DNA of 64,000 nt, taken from Mimachlamys varia. Lineage: Eukaryota > Mollusca > Bivalvia > Pectinida > Pectinidae. Positions 1 through 11,100 of this stretch are shown here, one piece after another. A program made the translations under genes and the position numbers. The stretch spans positions 4,485,501 to 4,549,500 of the forward strand of contig OX392532.1 in assembly GCA_947623455.1 (NCBI GenBank), given 5' to 3'. Below the pieces are notes generated by a model, which was given only the letters and a program-made list of their open reading frames with translations, had not been told where the DNA came from and searched no databases. Every line of letters starts with the position of its first letter. Position 1 is the stretch's first letter.

Positions 1-1432
1 CATACCTATACTATATGTATGTGTTAACCATATTGTCTGATAGCTCTGTAACATGTGAATCACACCTATACTACACTTATGTGTTAACCATGTTCTCTGA
101 TAGCTCTGTAACATGTGAATCGTCCTATACTATATGTATGTGTTAACCATATTGTCTGATAGCTCTGTAACATGTGAATCACACCTTTACTACACTTATG
201 TGTTAACCATATTCTCTGATATCTCTATAACATGTGAATCACACCTATACTACACTTATGTGTTAACCATGTTCTCTGATAACTCTATAACATGTGAATC
301 ACACCTATACTACACTTATGTGTTAACCATGTTCTCTGATAACTCTATAACATGTGAATCATACCTATACTACACTTATGTGTTAACCCTGTTCTCTGAT
401 ATCTCTGTAACATGTGAATCACACCTATACTACAAGTATGTGTTAACCCTGTTCTCTGATATCTCTGTAACATGTGAATCACACCTATACTACACTTATG
501 TGTTAACCCTGTTCTCTGATATCTCTGTAACATGTGAATCACACCTATACTACACTAATGTGTTAACCCTGTTCTCTGATATCTCTGTAACATGTGAATC
601 ATACCTTAACTACACTTATGTGTTAACCATCTTCTCTGATATCTCTGTAACATGTGAATCATACCTATACTACACTTATGTGTTAACCCTGTTCTCTGAT
701 ATCTCTGTAACATGTGAATCACACCTATACTACACTTATGTGTTAACCCTGTCCTCTGATATCTCTGTAACATGTGAATCACACCTATACTACACTTATG
801 TGTTAACCATGTTCTCTGATAGCTCTATAACATGTGAATCATACCTATACTACACTTATGTGTTAACCCTGTTCTCTGATATCTCTGTAACATGTGAATC
901 ACACCTATACTACACTTATGTGTTAACCATATTCTCTGATATCTCTGTAACATGTGAATCATACCTTAACTACACTTATGTGTTAACCATCTTCTCTGAT
1001 ATCTCTGTAACATGTGAATCATACCTATATACTACACTTATGTGTTAACCCTGTCCTCTGATATCTCTGTAACATGTGAATCACACCTATACTACACTTA
1101 TGTGTTAACCATGTTCTCTGATAGCTCTATAACATGTGAATCATACCTATACTACACTTATGTGTTAACCCTGTTCTCTGATATCTCTGTAACATGTGAA
1201 TCACACCTATACTACACTTATGTGTTAACCATATTCTCTGATATCTCTGTAACATGTGAATCACCCCTATACTACACTTATGTGTTAACCACATTCTCTG
1301 ATATCCCTGTAACATGTGAATCACAACTATAATTTAGGTATGTGTTAATAACCATATTCTCTGATATCTCTGTAACATGTGAATCACACCTATACTACAG
1401 ATATGTGTTAACCATATTCTCTGATATCTCTA
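1..1432. repeat. 60-bp minisatellite array, about 24 copies
   Basis: Head-to-tail 60-bp units, each with the core TGTGTTAACC, a CTCTGATA block and AACATGTGAATCA; units differ at a few positions (ATATTC/GTTCTC, AGCTCT/ATCTCT). The array runs off the left edge and decays near 1330-1432. Because 60 is a multiple of three, an open frame persists for about 300 codons on the + strand and shorter ones on the - strand; the peptides are pure unit repeats with no start context or domain, so I read this as non-coding satellite DNA. Confidence 0.95.
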
Positions 1433-2125
1433 AGTTTATGATACATACATCTGACAACTTTTGTTTGATAATATTCTGAACGAACTAACAAAAATCTTTA
1501 ATGCATCATGACATGAGCTTAACTTAATGAAGAAGGATGAAAATATAACCAGAGATTGGAAATGATATGCGGACATAACATCACGGACTAAGATAGTAAC
1601 CCAATTCCGTGGTAAGAATACCAATGTACACTGTATCTTACAATTTGAATATTAATCGGAGAAACGTCGTCCTGTTTAGTATGTGTGTATTCAGTTTCTT
1701 TACATGTAGATCTAAAAAATCTTGCGAGTTTGATGAACGTCAGTAGTCAGTAATACGTGTATCTGTAACTATACATCGGCGTGTGTACGTATTGACTAAA
1801 ACCATGTACAACAGCAATCAAACTGCAGTATATAAGACTGTCATGTGATGAGCTACACAGGTTGCGTTGCAGGCTGTTTTCAACCGATGCTAACACAGAT
1901 CACGGGACCGTCTCGGGTACTCAGTAGAAATGTAGAACATAATTTGTTATCGAGGTGGCTCACTGACTTTAACGATACATAAAACGTTCATTATGGAGCA
2001 GTTTATGATCAATATCTAGCGTATAGAAGTTAAATTTGCAGTTTTCTTTTCGAAATGATTTTTTACACAATGTTAGTTCGAGTGGACGTTCTAGATGTCG
2101 TTGGTGATATTCTAACGGGTATTAA
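1433..2125. other. Unique non-coding stretch
   Basis: No gene seen. A TATATAAG motif lies at 1829-1836, followed about 30 bp later by CAG-rich sequence, which could be a core promoter, but no supported exon follows: the ORF beginning at ATG 1888 has only 31 codons and no recognisable product. AT-rich and free of obvious repeats. Confidence 0.4.
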
Positions 2126-2367
2126 AGTGCCTAAAAGTATATGATGGTGCGGAATACACTTTGGGATATAATACAGAAACACTGAAGTGTCTATAAGTAT
2201 ATGATGGTGCGGAATACGCTTTGGGATATAATACAGAAACACTGAAGTGTCTATAAGTATATGATGGTGCGGAATACATTTTGGGATATAATACAGAAAC
2301 ACTGAAGTGTCTATAAGTATATGATGGTGCGGAATACACTTTGGGATATAATACAGAAACACTGAAG
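2126..2367. repeat. Four-copy 60-bp tandem repeat
   Basis: Four nearly identical 60-bp units containing GTATATGATGGTGCGGAATA and GGGATATAATACAGAAACAC. Single-base differences only (for example CACTTTGG, CGCTTTGG, CATTTTGG). The unit is unrelated to the 60-bp unit at the left edge despite equal length. Reverse-strand reading frames through it are repeat artefacts. Confidence 0.9.
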
Positions 2368-2812
2368 AAGGATGGCCATTAACAATACTGATGGCTTCGT
2401 GTTTGAATTGTGTAACGGCTCTAGTATTTGGGTAATTATACATTTGTCAAGTTTATCTCGCTCTTTATCTACCATTTTACTGTTTTATTATGCTTGAAAC
2501 AAAAGGTCCATTTTACCTGTAGCGCGTATAATACAGTTCTCATCTGTGACCTTCATACTACATGTAAGTTTACCTGGAAGAAATTTGGTCGCAAGGAAGC
2601 TTAAGTTCAAAAGTTTCGGTAACCTTTTACAGATTCGCCCATTAATACTCTCAAAGTTGACCAATTAACTTATTGGAACAAATTAACTTCATAGACCTTG
2701 ACGTGCATGTGATATTATGTAACATGAAATTATGCCTCATGACGAGTAAAAGTTAAAAGCAGCTTACACTTTTAAAAATAGGACGAGAAATAGTGATAAA
2801 GATAGATGTAGA
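2368..2812. other. Non-coding stretch, nothing recognised
   Basis: AT-rich, without an ORF of significance, a tandem repeat or a recognisable element. Confidence 0.5.
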
Positions 2813-2819
2813 TGATGTC

Positions 2820-2945
2820 GTCACTGGGGCTCGAACCCGCAACACTTACCTCTGTAGCCCGATGATTTTTGTTCTTAAAAATATTTTCAACCCACACATA
2901 CATTTATAGTTCCCGATGCTTTACCAACTAAAGGGAAATTCCCTA
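2820..2945 (-). repeat. tRNA-like SINE fragment or tRNA pseudogene
   Basis: Read on the reverse strand, this has a B-box-like block (GGGTTCGAGCCCC, complement of 2826-2838) and, about 80 bp before it, an A-box-like block (TAGTTGGTAAAGCATCGG). The A-to-B distance is longer than in a functional tRNA and the stems do not close, so it is more likely a remnant of a tRNA-derived retroposon than a tRNA gene. It is a different family from the SINE at 3489. Confidence 0.5.
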
Positions 2946-3478
2946 CAGCTCGCGCTTGTTGGTCAACCTGCACATCTTTTACAGTTAATTATTTCTTTGT
3001 AATCTGCACTGACGGTCAAGGTTATTCACTAAAAAAAAGTTTGACAACAGGAGGTCAAATTAACCGTGGCTTGGGCGTGTACGGTACCTATATGTCCCAG
3101 TAAACACTGTATCGTGGTTTATTAAAGTTAAAAAGGAAATAAAATTAAATATATGTAAAGTATGTTTATATGTATAACATTATTCTATGGTATTACTTAC
3201 CATTGCAGCCATTTCGCCACCTGGTGGCAAGGCTAAGAATTACTTTTTTTTAATTCATAAAAGTGATATCATACTTACAAATCAAGATTTTTAAAATGTA
3301 AGTTTTTAATGGAGCAGATTTATTACAGCCAATCATTTCGCGGAAGAAAATGGTTTGCCATGTCATATTACTCATCGTAATTACAAAACATGTATATTAT
3401 TTCGTGTTTGTATACATACACTGTAGCACAATTTTATAAAATCAAAAGGATATATGCTGTTTCGTTAATACATGTCCG
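2946..3478. other. Non-coding stretch, nothing recognised
   Basis: AT-rich sequence with no ORF or repeat that I can support. Confidence 0.45.
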
Positions 3479-3488
3479 TAATCAGAAA

Positions 3489-3731
3489 GGGTGGTCGGTT
3501 GGTGCAGTGGATAGCGCACTCGCCTTTCACCAAGGCGGCCGGTGTTCGATTCCCCGACCGGACTTGAAAAGGTATGGGGTCAACCGTCCGACCACGTGGG
3601 TTTTCTCCGGGTACTCCGGTTTCCTCCCACATTAAGACCCCTCGCGCGTTAACATCCGGGCCAACAAGACTGGTTAACATAAGTTGTATAACTTGTTTCA
3701 TAATTGTTGTAAAATAAATAAAGTTTATATA
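3489..3731 (+). mobile_element. tRNA-derived SINE, full-length copy
   Basis: The 5' part is tRNA-like: an A-box region (GGTGCAGTGGATAGCGCA) and a B box (GTGTTCGATTCCCC). A conserved central block follows (GTGGGTTTTCTCCGGGTACT, then CCGGTTTCCTCCCAC), and an AT-rich tail ends in AAATAAATAAAG. Flanking TAATCAGAAA at 3479-3488 and 3732-3741 is a target-site duplication, as expected for LINE-mediated retroposition. The central block resembles that of the metazoan Meta-type SINEs described in bivalves (from memory, unverified). Related copies lie at 24646-24758 (reverse), 50555-50791 and 51744-51937. Confidence 0.85.
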
Positions 3732-3741
3732 TAATCAGAAA

Positions 3742-4590
3742 CAGTTTGATTTATGAGTAATTAGATGATTGGAAGAGTTATGGCCCCTAAATTGTTTAAT
3801 GATCTTAATCTTGTGTGGACATTTCTCTGATTATAAATGTTATTTCATTTCGATGCCTCAGTTATCATTTTTAGGACGTTAGAGATTAAATTGGACGTGA
3901 TCTGGATTTACATGGATGTTATCGGCAATTACGCATAAGACGCTAATATTCCGGAACACCTGGTCTAGTTATCTGTGTTTCAATGATTTCCGTGAAAATC
4001 TTTCCCTTGTAATTTTTTTACTCCTATTTAATCGCTTTTGTTGACCATTCAAACTTACTAGGCTATATATATATATATAAATATCATCAAACAGTTCTTT
4101 TGAAGAGTTATTTCCCTTTGGGTTTTCCCTGTGTATCTTGTTCGGAGAAGTTGACTTCTCTCTCTATATATATTATCATGGAATACTAGTTCGTGGTTCT
4201 CAAACTTCATAACTTTTAGCAGAGTTATTGCCCTTTTCGATATGCGGATCTCCTCCTTCATGCTTTAGCATATCACCTGTTCCACAGGGTGAAACGATGT
4301 GTTCACGAATGACTCGCTCCAAGAGGGCGGCCCATGACACAGGGGCTAAGCACGGACATATATATGCCACTATGTAATGACACTGACTTAGATTAGAAGG
4401 ATAGGCAACTGGCTCTTGGACTTATAATACCCCCGCCTCGCGATTGGTCATCACAGGACACTGACTGCCGTCGTCACTCGAAAGCTATATATTCTTCATG
4501 GAGAATCCTTTTCATTAAAACTGTCCAGAGTTCAAGGAAAGTTATCTTTATTTAACATCATTCATATTTTAATCATGTGTTTGTTACGTC
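3742..4590. other. Non-coding stretch
   Basis: No gene recognised. It contains a short (TA)n run near 4062-4082 and otherwise unremarkable AT-rich sequence; reverse-strand ORFs here are short and featureless. Confidence 0.45.
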
Positions 4591-4757
4591 GAGATTATTT
4601 CTCGTTATAACGAGATTATTTCTCATTATAACGAGTTTCTTTCTCTTTATAACGAGATTATTTCTCGTTATAACGCGTTTTTTTGCTCGTAATTACGAGT
4701 TTCTTTCTCGTTTTGACGAGGTTCTTTCTCGTTATAAGGAGATTTTTTTTCTCGTTT
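4591..4757. repeat. Degenerate palindromic repeat (TCGTTATAACGA)
   Basis: A run of short units built from the self-complementary core TCGTTATAACGA and variants separated by TTTCT or GATTATT spacers. The run is interrupted at TTAA 4757-4760 by the inverted-repeat element that follows, and matching CGAGAAAGAAAC and CGTAATTACGAG motifs resume at 5151-5180 on its far side, showing the element inserted into a pre-existing array. Confidence 0.7.
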
Positions 4758-4760
4758 TAA

Positions 4761-5146
4761 AGGCCCAATATACGTAACTTCAGGAAATTTTTCGGGATTC
4801 TGAAAAATAATGAAAAAAAAATCCAGTTAATTACCATGCAAAAATAACTCTAAAACGAAGTAAACCTGAGCGGTACCTAACTAGAAACTCTTGGCAGAAA
4901 AATTCAAAGGTTTGAAAATAATTCAGGTGGGGCCCACTTCATCAACAAACCGCAGGTAGAAGACAGATCAAAATGGACGCGTGTTTACAAATACCGAGTT
5001 TCTGCTGCTGCTGTACCGGTAACCGCGTAAGAATTCATATTGAATATTGCTGATATAAGTTAATCTTAACTAAATCTAAAAGTATAGTAAGTTATTAGGC
5101 TTGATTTTCGCTTAAAGTTTTACCGAAAGTTACGTATATTGGGCCT
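4761..5146. mobile_element. TTAA-flanked MITE, copy 1
   Basis: A 386-bp element bounded by inverted repeats (AGGCCCAATATACGTAACTT on the left, its complement AAGTTACGTATATTGGGCCT on the right) and by TTAA on both sides (4757-4760 and 5147-5150). There is no transposase ORF, so it is non-autonomous. A second copy of nearly the same length lies at 21632-22016. The TTAA target is typical of piggyBac-like transposons; the assignment is inference because the terminal bases do not match the best-known piggyBac ends. Confidence 0.85.
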
Positions 5147-5299
5147 TTAACGAGAAAGAAACTCGTAATTACGAGAAAGAAATTTATTTATTTACATGTT
5201 ACAAAAAAAAATTGTTTTTTTTTTTTTCTATTGGCCCTAATAGGCTTGGACCGTATGTAGACGTTACGTATACCCCTGTTTCGATCACATTGTATACTG

Positions 5300-5560
5300 G
5301 CGCTTGATAATTTTGGCGGGAAAACGATGTGTTTGGAGACCACGCGGCGTCTGTACCGCGAGTGAGTTGAGAACGCCTCTGTAACGCTGATAAAAGTGAC
5401 GTCAGTGGTCAGACTGGTTACTCGACGGTTGCATTGTCAGCTGTATGTTGACATCAGGGTATGTGGGTGATACAGTGGGCACGTTATGAACATAATCACC
5501 TTGTTAGATCAGAGATGTATAAAACCACGTCTCTGATTACACCACGGACTATGTAGTTAA
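5300..5560. promoter_or_regulatory. Possible promoter-like region with E2F and CRE motifs
   Basis: A locally CpG-richer patch in AT-rich surroundings holds TTTTGGCGGGAAAA (5311-5324), an E2F-type site, and a perfect cAMP-response element TGACGTCA (5397-5404). No TATA box or convincing first exon follows. It could be the 5' region of the ABCC gene, whose first exon I did not find, or chance motifs. Confidence 0.3.
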
Positions 5561-8100
5561 TCATTGAGACTCATCAAAAAGGTCGTCTGTACATCAGATG
5601 AGATTTTCCTACGAGTTAGTTCCCTTGTATATTAGTAGCTAGGCCTAGTTATAATTGAATTATGAAAAGCCCCTTCAATCCCTCTATTTTCAATATATGT
5701 TAGCAAATGACATTATATCAAGCCTACTGAAATTTCGGTTTTTTGATCACATAATGAAAATGCAACTTCTCATTGGCCTATGTGATCACATGACATGTGA
5801 GGACGTGATTTAATTTAGGAGGTGGGCTGGAAGGGTGCAAACAATGCAAAAATATTTTCACAAAAAGTGCAGCTGCGTTGTTTTTGACTCCTGGGCGCAT
5901 TATGTATGTTAGCTTGATTGGGCTCTATATCAAATGTTGTATGTAAAAAAATATAGCTTAAGGATCTTCTCTTGTGAAATGGCAAAATTTTCTGACGACC
6001 AACTTTTTTTCTTATATATATTTTTGGAAAAGGGAGTTCATTGCAAAGCAGAAAATACAAAAAGAAATATATGGTAGTGAACTCGTTTTTGTGCTTTGGT
6101 CGATCAAAGATACCAAAATGTGCAAAACACGTGATTTATGTGAAAAATGCTGTTTTGGCCAATTGCAGGACAATTTCATTCAATATCTTCCAGATTTGTG
6201 ATCAGATATGTATGAATGTTTGCAGAATTGACAAAAATAATGTTTTCTTATTAATTATGGAAGAAAAAAGTCATTAAATCATTCTTTTAGCTCAAAAAAT
6301 AAATTTAAGTTACCCCTACCCCTTATTTTTTTAATGAGAAAATACTCCATTTTTCCTCATTTTTTGCAGATTTTATGCTTTATAAAAAAAATCCTGGCGA
6401 CTAACTTTTTAAGATATTTGGCAGATCAAAAGGAAATGAGTTTCTCATTCTAAAGCAGTCATAAAAACTGGGGGGTAGCGCGCTTGTTTTTCTGTCCCAT
6501 TAACAAATGTGTTATTTTTCACTATTCTTGAGTCAAAAATCAAAATCGCTTCAATAACACCAAATATCTTAAAAACATAACCAAAATGTTAAAAAAATAT
6601 CTTTGTTGCATAATAGTTGCTTTATAATGAACATAAAGAAGTTGTACAGCAAAAATGAACTAGCTGTAATGAAAAATGGCGACACACTGACAATTTTAAA
6701 TGATCAATCAAGCACAAAAATCATGAAATTTTGGCCGTTCGTGAAGTGGAAGAAACACACAGAAATACTAATGTTCAAAATGGCCGCCATAATGGTCATC
6801 TTTTAAAATCATTCTAAAAAAAGTTCTACAAATAACAGACATCTAATTTTTTGCTACATTTTTCAGGTGTATATTTGCGATTGAACTTAATTAATAATAA
6901 TTTGTTAGATATTACAAAAATATCTCACGTGAGATCAAAACGAGATTTGAACGTGATTGAAACCTCACAAGAGCAGATCCTTAAGCGGTTAAAACTCAGA
7001 CAATTGACATTTAAACGCTTGATGTATCCAAATTTCGCTAGAAAAAGAAAGACGGGGCGAGAGGTACATGTAGCATTTTATCTCGGTTACAAGATCTTTT
7101 GTTATTGGATTTTGTTCCTTAAATATTGTTTTTTAATAATATGAACATTTGCATTGATGTTTTGTTTTATATCCTTACGATTTACCTGGATCGTATGGTT
7201 ATTAATTACGGGATTATTGATTAAATTGTAAAATTGAAACTGCATCTTTTTTGTTTTTCATCCTCTAAGATGAGAGATAAAAGCCAATAAACTGAGAAAA
7301 AAATCAAACTATATGAATATTGAAACACATACTTTGTAATATCCAACACCAGTATCGCCTTTGTAAAATATTTCTTGTACCGTTGCTATGGGGGCATTTG
7401 GTTGCTAAGACAAGACATGGTTGCCACGGAATGTTGACTGCCCCCCCCCCCCCCCCTGTATATATGTTTTCTCTCTGCTAACTTTGTATTTACTGTAATT
7501 TTATAATTTAATCTAGGAACATCAAACATGCACTTTCTGTATCCATTATGATAGAAATTGTATACAGTTGCTATGGAGAAACTTTGGTCATATTTAAGAT
7601 TACGAATGCTCAAAGATTCTTTAAGACTAACCATTAATTATGCAAACATGTATAAAGCTTTTCGAACAAACAACCAATATAAAATGTTATAATACACAAT
7701 TAGACAACATTAAAATGTGCAAATAAACAAAAAATACCAGGTTGGTTTCAAGGTCTGTTGCTAGGCAACGTGATGTTGAAATTCTTTGATACTGCATTTT
7801 TTATAAATCCCATATGTTCATGTATGCACAGTATAAAAATTTTGAAAATCTAAGATGGGGCCAAAAATGATCCTTAACGCACCTACTCCTTTAGCCACTG
7901 GATTCATTTTAATTGGATTGTTACAAAATTAATAATAGAAAAAGAATATATTACAGTTTATAACTGATGGATATCTGTTGAACTTTATTTATCTTATTCA
8001 TTGTTATTATTGTTGACCAGAAGGAAGAATCTATAGTAACTTCTCTTCGAATTAGTAATTTAATAGCCCTGAGTATACTTTATCTCTAGCACTTGATCTA
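5561..8100. other. AT-rich non-coding stretch
   Basis: No gene supported. The ORFs are below 100 codons, low in complexity and lack recognisable domains. Notable items are a perfect 14-bp palindrome containing an E-box (ATCTCACGTGAGAT, 6922-6935) and a poly-C run near 7440-7456. If the ABCC first exon lies further left, this is part of its first intron. Confidence 0.45.
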
Positions 8101-11100
8101 TTTACATCTAGCTACATGTGTTGGTATATGGTAAATAGTATAGATTTACATAATGTACATGGATCTACATGTGTTGGTATGGTAAATAGTATAGATTTAC
8201 ATAATGTATATAGATCTACATGTGTTGATATGGTAAATAGTATAGATTTACATAATGTATATGGATCTACATGTGTTGGTATGGTAAATAGTATAGATTT
8301 ACATAATGTATATAGATCTACATGTGTTGGTATGGTAAATAGTATAGATTTACATAATGTACATGGATCTACATGTGTTGGTATGGTAAATAGTATAGAT
8401 TTACATAATGTATATAGATCTACATGTGTTGGTATGGTAAATAGTATAGATTGACATAATGTATATAGATCTACATGTGTTGGTATATGGTAAATAGTAT
8501 AGATTTACATAATGTATATGGATCTACATGTGTTGGTATGGTAAATAGTATAGATTTACATAATGTATATAGATCTACATGTGTTGATATGGTAAATAGT
8601 ATAGATTTACATAATGTATATAGATCTACATGTGTTGGTATATGGTAAATAGTATAGATTTACATAATGTATATAGATCTACATGTGTTGGTATGGTAAA
8701 TAGTATAGATTTACATAATGTATATGGATCTACATGTGTTGGTGTGGTAAATAGTATAGATTTACATAATGTATATAGATCTACATGTGTTGGTGTGGTA
8801 AATAGTATAGATTGACATAATGTATATGGATCTACATGTGTTGGTGTGGTAAATAGTATAGATTGACATAATGTATATAGATCTACATGTGTTGGTATAT
8901 GGTAAATAGTATAGATTTACATAATGTATATGGATCTACATGTGTTGGTATGGTAAATAGTATAGATTTACATAATGTATATGGATCTACATGTGTTGGT
9001 ATGGTAAATAGTATAGATTTACATAATGTATATAGATCTACATGTGTTGGTATATGGTAAATAGTATAGATTTACATAATGTATATAGATCTACATGTGT
9101 TGGTATATGGTAAATAGTATAGATTTACATAATGTATATAGATCTACATGTGTTGGTATGGTAAATAGTATAGATTTACATAATGTATATAGATCTACAT
9201 GTGTTGGTATATGGTAAATAGTATAGATTTACATAATGTATATGGATCTACATGTGTTGGTATATGGTAAATAGTATAGATTTACATAATGTATATGGAT
9301 CTACATGTGTTGGTATATGGTAAATAGTATAGATTTACATAATGTATATTGATCTACATGTGTTGATATGGTAAATAGTATAGATTTACATAATGTATAT
9401 AGATCTACATGTGTTGGTATGGTTAGTAGTATAGATTTACATAATGCATATGGATCTACATGTGTTGGTATGGTAAATAGTATAGATTTACATAATGTAT
9501 ATAGATCTACATGTGTTGATATGGTAAATAGTATAGATTTACATAATGTATATAGATCTACATGTGTTGGTATATGGTAAATAGTATAGATTTACATAAT
9601 GTATATAGATCTACATGTGTTGGTATGGTAAGTAGTATAGATGTACATAAGGTATAGATCTACATGTGTTGATATGGTAAATAGTATAGATTTACATAAT
9701 GTATATAGATCTACATGTGTTGGTATATGGTAAATAGTATAGATTTACATAATGTATATAGATCTACATGTGTTGGTATATATGGTAAATAGTATAGATT
9801 TATATAATGTATATAGATCTACATGTGTTGGTATGGTAAATAGTATAGATTTACATAATGTATATGGATCTACATGTGTTGGTATGGTAAATAGTATAGA
9901 TTTACATAATGTATATGGATCTACATGTGTTGGTATGGTAAATAGTATAGATTTACATAATGTATATTGATCTACATGTGTTGGTATGGTAAATAGTATA
10001 GATTTACATAATGTATATAGATCTACATGTGTTGATATGGTAAATAGTATAGATTTACATAATGTATATAGATCTACATGTGTTGATATGGTAAATAGTA
10101 TAGATTTACATAATGTATATAGATCTACATGTGTTGGTATATGGTAAATAGTATAGATTTACATAATGTATATAGATCTACATGTGTTGGTATGGTAAGT
10201 AGTATAGATTTACATAAGGTATAGATCTACATGTGTTGATATGGTAAATAGTATAGATTTACATAATGTATATAGATCTACATGTGTTGGTATATGGTAA
10301 ATAGTATAGATTTACATAATGTATATAGATCTACATGTGTTGGTATATATGGTAAATAGTATAGATTTATATAATGTATATAGATCTACATGTGTTGGTA
10401 TGGTAAATAGTATAGATTTACATAATGTATATGGATCTACATGTGTTGGTATGGTAAATAGTATAGATTTACATAATGTATATGGATCTACATGTGTTGG
10501 TATGGTAAATAGTATAGATTTACATAATGTATATGGATCTACATGTGTTGGTATGGTAAATAGTATAGATTTACATAATGTATATTGATCTACATGTGTT
10601 GGTATGGTAAATAGTATAGATTTACATAATGTATATAGATCTACATGTGTTGATATGGTAAATAGTATAGATTTACATAATGTATATAGATCTACATGTG
10701 TTGGTATGGTAAACAGTATAGATTTACATAATGTATATGGATCTACATGTGTTGGTATGGTAAACAGTATAGATTTACATAATGTATGGATCTACATGTG
10801 TTGGTATGGTAAATAGTATAGATTTACATAATGTATATGGATCTACATGTGTTGGTATGGTAAATAGTATAGATTTACATAATGTATATGGATCTACATG
10901 TGTTGGTGTATGGTAAATAGTATAGATTTACATAATGTATATAGATCTACATGTGTTGGTATGGTAAATAGTATAGATTTACATAATGTATATAGATCTA
11001 CATGTGTTGGTGTATGGTAAATAGTATAGATTTACATAATGTATATGGATCTACATGTGTTGGTGTATGGTAAATAGTATAGATTTACATAATGTATATA

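Noticed and set aside
134..1332. Long + strand open frames of a 20-residue repeat
   Set aside because: Exact translation of a 60-bp satellite; length divisible by three keeps the frame open. No start context, domain or flanking coding signal.
1829..1980. TATATAAG motif and downstream 31-codon ORF as promoter and first exon of ABCC
   Set aside because: No similarity to an MRP N-terminus and no donor in a compatible phase; kept only as a note.
3491..3562. Functional tRNA gene suggested by A and B boxes
   Set aside because: It continues into a SINE body and tail with target-site duplications and recurs at 50555; it is the SINE head.
4974..5035. ATG-containing GC-richer stretch followed by GTAACC and GTAAGA as a first exon
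   Set aside because: It lies inside the MITE and is repeated at 21843-21903, so it is element sequence.
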